A stretch of DNA of 13,854 nt, taken from Acanthamoeba sp. SK_2022b (taxonomy: Eukaryota > Discosea > Longamoebia > Acanthamoebidae). The stretch lies in contig JANDJZ010000908.1 of NCBI GenBank assembly GCA_027943245.1, positions 1 through 13,854 on the forward strand, in the 5' to 3' direction. The notes below the pieces were generated by a model. The model searched no databases. It had not been told where the DNA came from and saw only the letters and a program-made list of their open reading frames with translations. Below, piece by piece: positions 13,234-13,854 of this stretch (the stretch's first letter is position 1; every line of letters begins with the position of its first letter). A program made the position numbers and the translations under genes.

Positions 13234-13854
13234 TCAGTTATCCGCGCCGCCGAAGCGTTCGGACCATTCCGCCACCTGGGCGTCCTCGATCTTGGTGAAC
13301 AGCACGCCCTGCGGCGCGACCTTCTGGCCGACCGTCAGCGTGTTCAGCAGGTCGGCGTCGGCGGCGGGCCAGCTGAGGTCCGTCTCTCCGACAGAGGCCG
13401 CAATGGTCGGGGCGGTGAACGGCAGAATCGGCGCCGCCAGACGCGCGAACAGGGCCACCAGATTCAGGCCGGTGCGCACGCCGACCGCCGCCCGATCGCG
13501 GTCGGTCTTCAGCGCGGTCCAGGGCGCGGCTTCCTGCAGGTATTCGTTGCCCAGCACCCAGGCGGCGCGCACGGCGGCCGCGGCCTTGCGGAACTCCATC
13601 GCCTCGAACTGTTCGGTCGCCTCGGCCAGGGCCGCACGCAGGTCGGCCTCCAGCTTGGCTTCCAGCGGCCCGGCCTCGCCGCCCTCGGGCACGACGCCGT
13701 CGAACTTGGATTCGGCGAACTTGACGATGCGGTTGACGAAATTGCCCAGCACGTCGGCCAGGTCCTTGTTGATCGCCCCCTGGAACTGCTCCCAGGTGAA
13801 GGCCGCGTCCGAATGCTCGGGACCATAGGCCGTCAGATACCAGCGCCAGTAATC
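13234..13854 (-). CDS. metG: Methionyl-tRNA synthetase, C-terminal part only
   Basis: The gene enters from the right edge; 206 C-terminal residues are visible, starting DYWRWYLTAYGPEHSDAAF. MetG charges initiator and elongator tRNA-Met. The visible part covers the end of the catalytic core (WEQFQGAINKDLADVLGNFVNRI) and the helical anticodon-binding domain (RAAWVLGNEYLQEAAPWTALKTDRDRA, then LNLVALFARLAAPILPFTAPTIA). The HIGH and KMSKS motifs lie outside the window. No extra C-terminal tRNA-binding (Trbp111-like) domain is present: the protein ends soon after the helical domain, which fits the shorter alphaproteobacterial form. The frame is open through the window edge, so the GTG at 13752 is not the start. 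Confidence 0.95.
   Translation of the reverse strand, partial: DYWRWYLTAYGPEHSDAAFTWEQFQGAINKDLADVLGNFVNRIVKFAESKFDGVVPEGGEAGPLEAKLEADLRAALAEATEQFEAMEFRKAAAAVRAAWVLGNEYLQEAAPWTALKTDRDRAAVGVRTGLNLVALFARLAAPILPFTAPTIAASVGETDLSWPAADADLLNTLTVGQKVAPQGVLFTKIEDAQVAEWSERFGGADN

Noticed and set aside
1..13854. CRISPR array, insertion sequence, phage or attachment-site repeats
   Set aside because: No regularly spaced repeats, transposase or integrase motifs, or direct repeats of the tRNA 3' ends were found by reading.

Overview
The window looks like ordinary chromosome of a high-GC alphaproteobacterium, most likely Caulobacterales and Brevundimonas-like. This placement is an inference: the protein sequences look alphaproteobacterial, GC is high at third codon positions, and several promoters fit the Caulobacter housekeeping sigma-73 pattern (TTGACGS, 10-14 bases, GCTANAWC). 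I see no insertion sequence, phage gene, CRISPR array or toxin gene.

Layout. 2-472 (+) is the 3' part of an exported SnoaL/NTF2-like protein, followed by a strong terminator. 544-1179 (-) is an unrecognised lipoprotein. 1317-3743 (-) is a translation/transcription/secretion block read as tRNA-Trp, secE, nusG, then (after a terminator and from its own promoter) rplK-rplA. The rplK leader carries a hairpin resembling the 23S rRNA binding site of ribosomal protein L1. 3839-5173 (-) is a CNNM/CorC-type membrane protein with CBS domains. Just upstream lies a tiny lipoprotein (5174-5398) whose reading frame seems shifted near its end. 5497-7060 (-) is a hybrid PAS/histidine kinase/receiver gene broken by five apparent single-base losses. 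7183-9216 (-) is an intact DUF3857/transglutaminase-like protein with a C-terminal membrane anchor. 9434-10915 (-) is tRNA-Tyr, tRNA-Gly and tuf (EF-Tu). Reading away on + from 11064 are rlmB-like 23S rRNA methyltransferase, a TerC/YjbE-family membrane protein and a one-domain rhodanese. 13234-13854 (-) is the 3' third of metG.

How the genes fit together. Two minus-strand blocks serve protein synthesis: tRNA-Tyr/tRNA-Gly/tuf and tRNA-Trp/secE/nusG plus rplKA. In many bacteria tuf sits directly next to tRNA-Trp-secE-nusG. Here about 5.7 kb of membrane, signalling and envelope genes lie between them, and rplA ends at a terminator with no rplJL-rpoBC following. The promoter of the tRNA/tuf operon overlaps the start codon of rlmB on the other strand.

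The strongest points for a second look are the L1-type operator in the rplK leader, the five same-direction frameshifts with a lost phosphoacceptor histidine in the kinase, the overlapping divergent tRNA-tuf/rlmB control region, and the tail-anchored transglutaminase-like protein. I did not find a convincing undescribed multi-gene system. No gene-free stretch exceeds 300 bases.
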